Assembly (NCBI GenBank): GCA_910586015.1
Contig: CAJUGJ010000008.1
Location: forward strand, 1 to 64,000
DNA: 64,000 nucleotides
Source of the DNA: an uncultured Lachnospiraceae bacterium
GTDB taxonomy: Bacteria > Bacillota > Clostridia > Lachnospirales > Lachnospiraceae
Reading direction: 5' to 3'
Position numbers and translations under genes: made by a program
In this document: in pieces, positions 61,235 to 64,000 of the stretch
How the letters are laid out: the number at the start of each line of letters is the position of its first letter
How positions within the stretch are numbered: position 1 is the stretch's first letter
Notes under the pieces: generated by a model
Told to the model about the DNA's origin: nothing
Database searches by the model: none
Seen by the model: only the letters and a program-made list of their open reading frames with translations

Positions 61235-62971
61235 TTATTTAAGAAGTGAAGAGCTTAAATCAATACCAATACTATTTTCTAATCTTTTAAGAAGTTCTTC
61301 TATATTACACTCTTCAAGATACTCATAAAGAGCTTCCCCGTCTGCTTCAATTGTATAAACTTTATCTGATTTAGATGGAAAGATGATTTCATCTGCTTTT
61401 TGGTTATTAGATAGATGGAATGTTAATGTAGCAATAGACATTCCCATATAATTAATTCCTAATACAGCTTCTCTTTCTTTAGATGTTCCAGTAAGATTTA
61501 AAGTAAGACTGCCGCCTGGAAGTAGAGAAGAAGTGACGGTAAAGGTTCCAGTTAACATATCTTTAGTAGTAACATCAGTAAAATCAAAGGTAATAGTATT
61601 TGTCTGCATTGTTTGTGTATACAAATTTTCAGATGAAAATGTGAATTTTGCAGAACCAGAATATTTATCATTTTTTTCCAAAGAATCTGCATCTAAACTA
61701 AAAATAGAGGTAGAGTTGTTTTTTAACCAAAGAGAAAATCCATGTTGATTTTTCTTTTCAGTAGAGAGAAATCCTAAAGAGTAATTTTGGGCATTGAGTT
61801 CTTCTCCCTTAATCTCACCTTTTTCATTAATCCAAAATGACAGATTTGCAACAATAACAGTTTCATCTGCTGTTATTGCTTCTATCTCTTTTAAAGTTTT
61901 ATCAATATCAGAAGAAAAAGAAGGAATATCCAATTCTGTTTCACTATACTTTGAAATAACTTGTAGCATATTTTCTAAAAATCCAAGAAGTTTCTCATCA
62001 TTTTTTGCCTTTGTTAAGAAAGCAGTTAAAAATTCTTTTAACTGTTTTTCATTAATGGAAACAATATACTTGTCATAAGAAGTTTTTACACCAGATGCTT
62101 CAACTGTTAGATTTTTTTCTACATTAACATCTGTTAACATATCAACAAACAAAGAAGAATAGTCAGTTAAAATCCGTTTTACGTCATCAGGACTTAACAT
62201 AGACTCATTAAAAATACTGCTTATCATTTCCCCTAACTGTTGTGAACTAGAGGTACTTTGTTGTACAAAGTTACGAGCATCGATTTTTAAATAAGCAGGA
62301 GAAAGTTCAGGAATTTGCAAATAGAAAACATCTTCTTTATTATCTGCTGCTAAATTTAGGGATACTAAACTTTGACCATTAACAGAAAGTAATACGTTAC
62401 CTCCTACTTTTTCGTCTTTGGAGTTCGAAGCGATATTAGCAGATAGATTTTCAAAGTTTACATCTGATAATCCTGCTGATTCCAAAAATGGTACAAGAAA
62501 TTCTTGATTGAGCTTAAGATCTACAGAAGCTAAACAGTTAAATTCTTGCTTATCGGAAGTGAGATTTGTAATGGGAGCTAAAAAAGTAGAGTACTGTTCA
62601 GAAACATCTTCGGCAAGCTCTGCAAAGGAATGTTCAAAAATATTCTGAAGATACTCAGATGGCTTCATCATTGCCTGTTTCATACTATTTTTAAAAGAAT
62701 CTGAAGAAGCATAGACAATAGCACCTGTTCCAACAACTATGAGGAATACTGCAATCATTGCTGCAAGGATTTTTTTCTTGTGAGGTTTCTTCTTTTCTGG
62801 AACAGCTTCTGAAATAAAATCAGAAGAAACGGATTCTTGTGTCTGTGGCATAATAAAACTAACTGGTTCTTCTGATTTTGTTTGGGAAGAATCTTCTACT
62901 TTAGCACCACAGGAAGGACAAGAGATAGCAGCTTCATCAAGTAAGTTACCACACTTTTTACAATATTTCAT
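61235..62971 (-). CDS. Zinc-ribbon membrane-anchored surface protein of unknown function
   Basis: 578 residues. The N-terminus is a zinc ribbon (CKKCGNLLDEAAISCPSCGA, about 4-23) in the cytoplasm, followed by a linker and one membrane helix (about 70-92). The ~480-residue extracellular part is Ser/Thr/Leu/Asn-rich and mixed alpha/beta. It has a beta-rich C-terminal half (SLTLNLTGTSKEREAVLGINYMGMSIATLTF). Proteins with this plan are common in Firmicutes and include putative signalling and envelope factors; no specific function can be assigned. The start has GGAGG upstream at 62985. Confidence 0.7.
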   Translation of the reverse strand: MKYCKKCGNLLDEAAISCPSCGAKVEDSSQTKSEEPVSFIMPQTQESVSSDFISEAVPEKKKPHKKKILAAMIAVFLIVVGTGAIVYASSDSFKNSMKQAMMKPSEYLQNIFEHSFAELAEDVSEQYSTFLAPITNLTSDKQEFNCLASVDLKLNQEFLVPFLESAGLSDVNFENLSANIASNSKDEKVGGNVLLSVNGQSLVSLNLAADNKEDVFYLQIPELSPAYLKIDARNFVQQSTSSSQQLGEMISSIFNESMLSPDDVKRILTDYSSLFVDMLTDVNVEKNLTVEASGVKTSYDKYIVSINEKQLKEFLTAFLTKAKNDEKLLGFLENMLQVISKYSETELDIPSFSSDIDKTLKEIEAITADETVIVANLSFWINEKGEIKGEELNAQNYSLGFLSTEKKNQHGFSLWLKNNSTSIFSLDADSLEKNDKYSGSAKFTFSSENLYTQTMQTNTITFDFTDVTTKDMLTGTFTVTSSLLPGGSLTLNLTGTSKEREAVLGINYMGMSIATLTFHLSNNQKADEIIFPSKSDKVYTIEADGEALYEYLEECNIEELLKRLENSIGIDLSSSLLK

Positions 62972-63204
62972 ATCAGTATACGCCTCCTTTTCTACTTAAT
63001 TTTATATTCATATGCTGACAGCTTCATTATACGTGATTTGAAATCTTATGTCAATGAAACGAAAGAAAGATTCTGCTTAAAACTTTATTAAGAATTAGAT
63101 TTTTATTCTTTTTGCAAGATAGCACAAAAAAGAAAGTAGAATTGACATTGTAGCTTTAAAAGAAATCAGATATAATGAAGCACAGTCTATGATTGGAGGG
63201 GATT

Positions 63205-64000
63205 ATGGAGAGGATTAAGTTACCCAAAAAGGTACTTTCTATGTTGCAGGGACATGGAATAGAACCAGAACACATTTTAAAAATCTCTGCTACAGATATG
63301 ACAACGGAGTGTGAATATGCAGATGGATTTGTCGTTTTAACGGCTTCTAAATTAGTAGTTTTACTTTCTGCTCCAGAATTAAATGCTGTTCATCATTTTA
63401 AGGGATGTTCATTTAAAGATGAGTTGGAGATAGAAAAAGATAAAGATTGGGCAATTAAAATTTATGAACTTAGCTCAATACAAAAAATAGAAGTGGAACG
63501 ACAGGTAGCTTGTGGGATCTTGGTGGCACAGATACAAGAACAGACTTTTCGCCTTATAGCATTTTCTAATCTCTACAAGAAAAAAATGCACGAACTGGTT
63601 CGTACTTTTGAACATTTGTCTGAACCAAAACCAGATTTTTTGAAAGAGGAAAAAGAGGAGCAGGAAGAATATTGTCCTAACTGTGGAAGAATGTATCCAA
63701 ATCCAGAACGAAAGATCTGTCCAAAATGTATGGATCGAGGTTCAATTTTTTTACGTATTATGAAATACTTCCAGCCTTATACTGGAAAAATGATAGTGAT
63801 GTTATTATGTTATATAGCAACTGCTGCACTAAATTTAGTATGGCCATATTTAAGTGGAACCATACTCTATGATAGAGTACTTGCCAAAAATGAAGCATTT
63901 CTTGCCAAACTTGGATTAGGAGGCGGAAAGTTTATTACAGCATTAGTTCTTGTAATTGGAATGATGCTTTTGGCAAAATTGACAATCATAGCATTTAGTA
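63205..64000 (+). CDS. ABC exporter with N-terminal zinc-ribbon region (truncated by window edge)
   Basis: The ATG at 63205 (GGAGGGG upstream) opens a frame that runs off the right edge after 265 residues. Residues about 1-140 are a soluble domain without a recognised family (MERIKLPKKVLSMLQGHGIEPEHILKI). A zinc ribbon (CPNCGRMYPNPERKICPKC, about 153-171) follows, then the first membrane helices (about 190-260: IVMLLCYIATAALNLVWPYLSGTILYDRVL), which look like a type I ABC exporter membrane domain. The ATPase domain would lie beyond the window. A probable promoter (TTGTAG, 17 bp, TATAAT) precedes it at about 63149-63177. Confidence 0.75.
   Translation, partial: MERIKLPKKVLSMLQGHGIEPEHILKISATDMTTECEYADGFVVLTASKLVVLLSAPELNAVHHFKGCSFKDELEIEKDKDWAIKIYELSSIQKIEVERQVACGILVAQIQEQTFRLIAFSNLYKKKMHELVRTFEHLSEPKPDFLKEEKEEQEEYCPNCGRMYPNPERKICPKCMDRGSIFLRIMKYFQPYTGKMIVMLLCYIATAALNLVWPYLSGTILYDRVLAKNEAFLAKLGLGGGKFITALVLVIGMMLLAKLTIIAFS

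Noticed and set aside
1..64000. CRISPR array, rRNA or tRNA genes
   Set aside because: No regularly spaced short repeats and no tRNA- or rRNA-like sequences were noticed on reading either strand. No dedicated scan could be run.

Overview
The window is AT-rich DNA from a Gram-positive member of the Clostridia, most likely a Lachnospiraceae-like gut anaerobe. The evidence is consensus sigma-A promoters, strong AGGAGG ribosome binding sites, many U-run terminators, the rho-rpmE-DUF1385-prmC-prfA and ftsE-ftsX-M23-ctpA gene orders, and several families typical of that group (DUF4364, DUF6033-like, DUF6145-like, M56/BlaI pairs). No rRNA, tRNA, CRISPR array or complete IS element was seen.

Region 1 (1-12.1 kb) is an accessory surface-variation zone. 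Two Ig-like secreted proteins share a near-identical 5' end and upstream region (1-409 and 4193-4601, a direct repeat with a 4192-bp period). A tyrosine recombinase lies between the copies. A BlaI/M56 pair, an O-antigen-ligase-like polymerase and two more tyrosine recombinases follow. Region 2 (12.1-14.5 kb, minus strand) holds an archaeal-type aspartyl-tRNA synthetase and a FabG-like reductase. The synthetase gene is preceded by an unusual leader: a perfect promoter, a 20-residue leader peptide with three successive Asp codons, and competing RNA hairpins. This looks like ribosome-mediated attenuation rather than a T-box.

Region 3 (14.8-27.9 kb) is mostly core: an LCP-like protein, YitT, an MsmK/UgpC ATPase, a CdaR-like regulator, the FtsEX/M23/CtpA division-hydrolase operon, malic enzyme and Rho. 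Region 4 (28.0-30.1 kb) is a MunI-like restriction-modification island placed between rho and rpmE. Its methyltransferase gene is frameshifted in an A tract, while the nuclease and controller genes look intact. Region 5 (30.2-33.7 kb) is the rpmE-DUF1385-prmC-prfA translation block. Region 6 (33.7-38 kb) is accessory: two unknown envelope proteins, a broken polysaccharide-ABC ATPase fragment, an eCIS-core (DUF4157) protein with a C-terminal HH-motif domain, and a DUF6033-like protein.

Region 7 (38-42.6 kb) has a Nudix hydrolase, a SpoU methyltransferase and a membrane-stress-like cluster (PmtA-like methyltransferase, frameshifted VTT protein, two-component system). Region 8 (42.6-49.7 kb) contains the most novel-looking locus: a beta-CASP-like metallo-hydrolase, a GrpE-like protein and a divergent long Hsp70 under one consensus promoter, followed by a XerS-like recombinase and RfbD. 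Region 9 (49.8-64 kb) is mainly housekeeping (pgi, nfeD-like, patatin, argF, LiaF-like, coaX, dusB, asd), followed by two membrane proteins of unknown role and the start of a zinc-ribbon ABC exporter.

Start sites were revised where the ribosome binding site clearly favours a codon inside the longest open frame. Two genes (28.0-28.8 and 40.1-40.6 kb) are each broken by one missing base in a homopolymer. That could be real variation or sequencing error.
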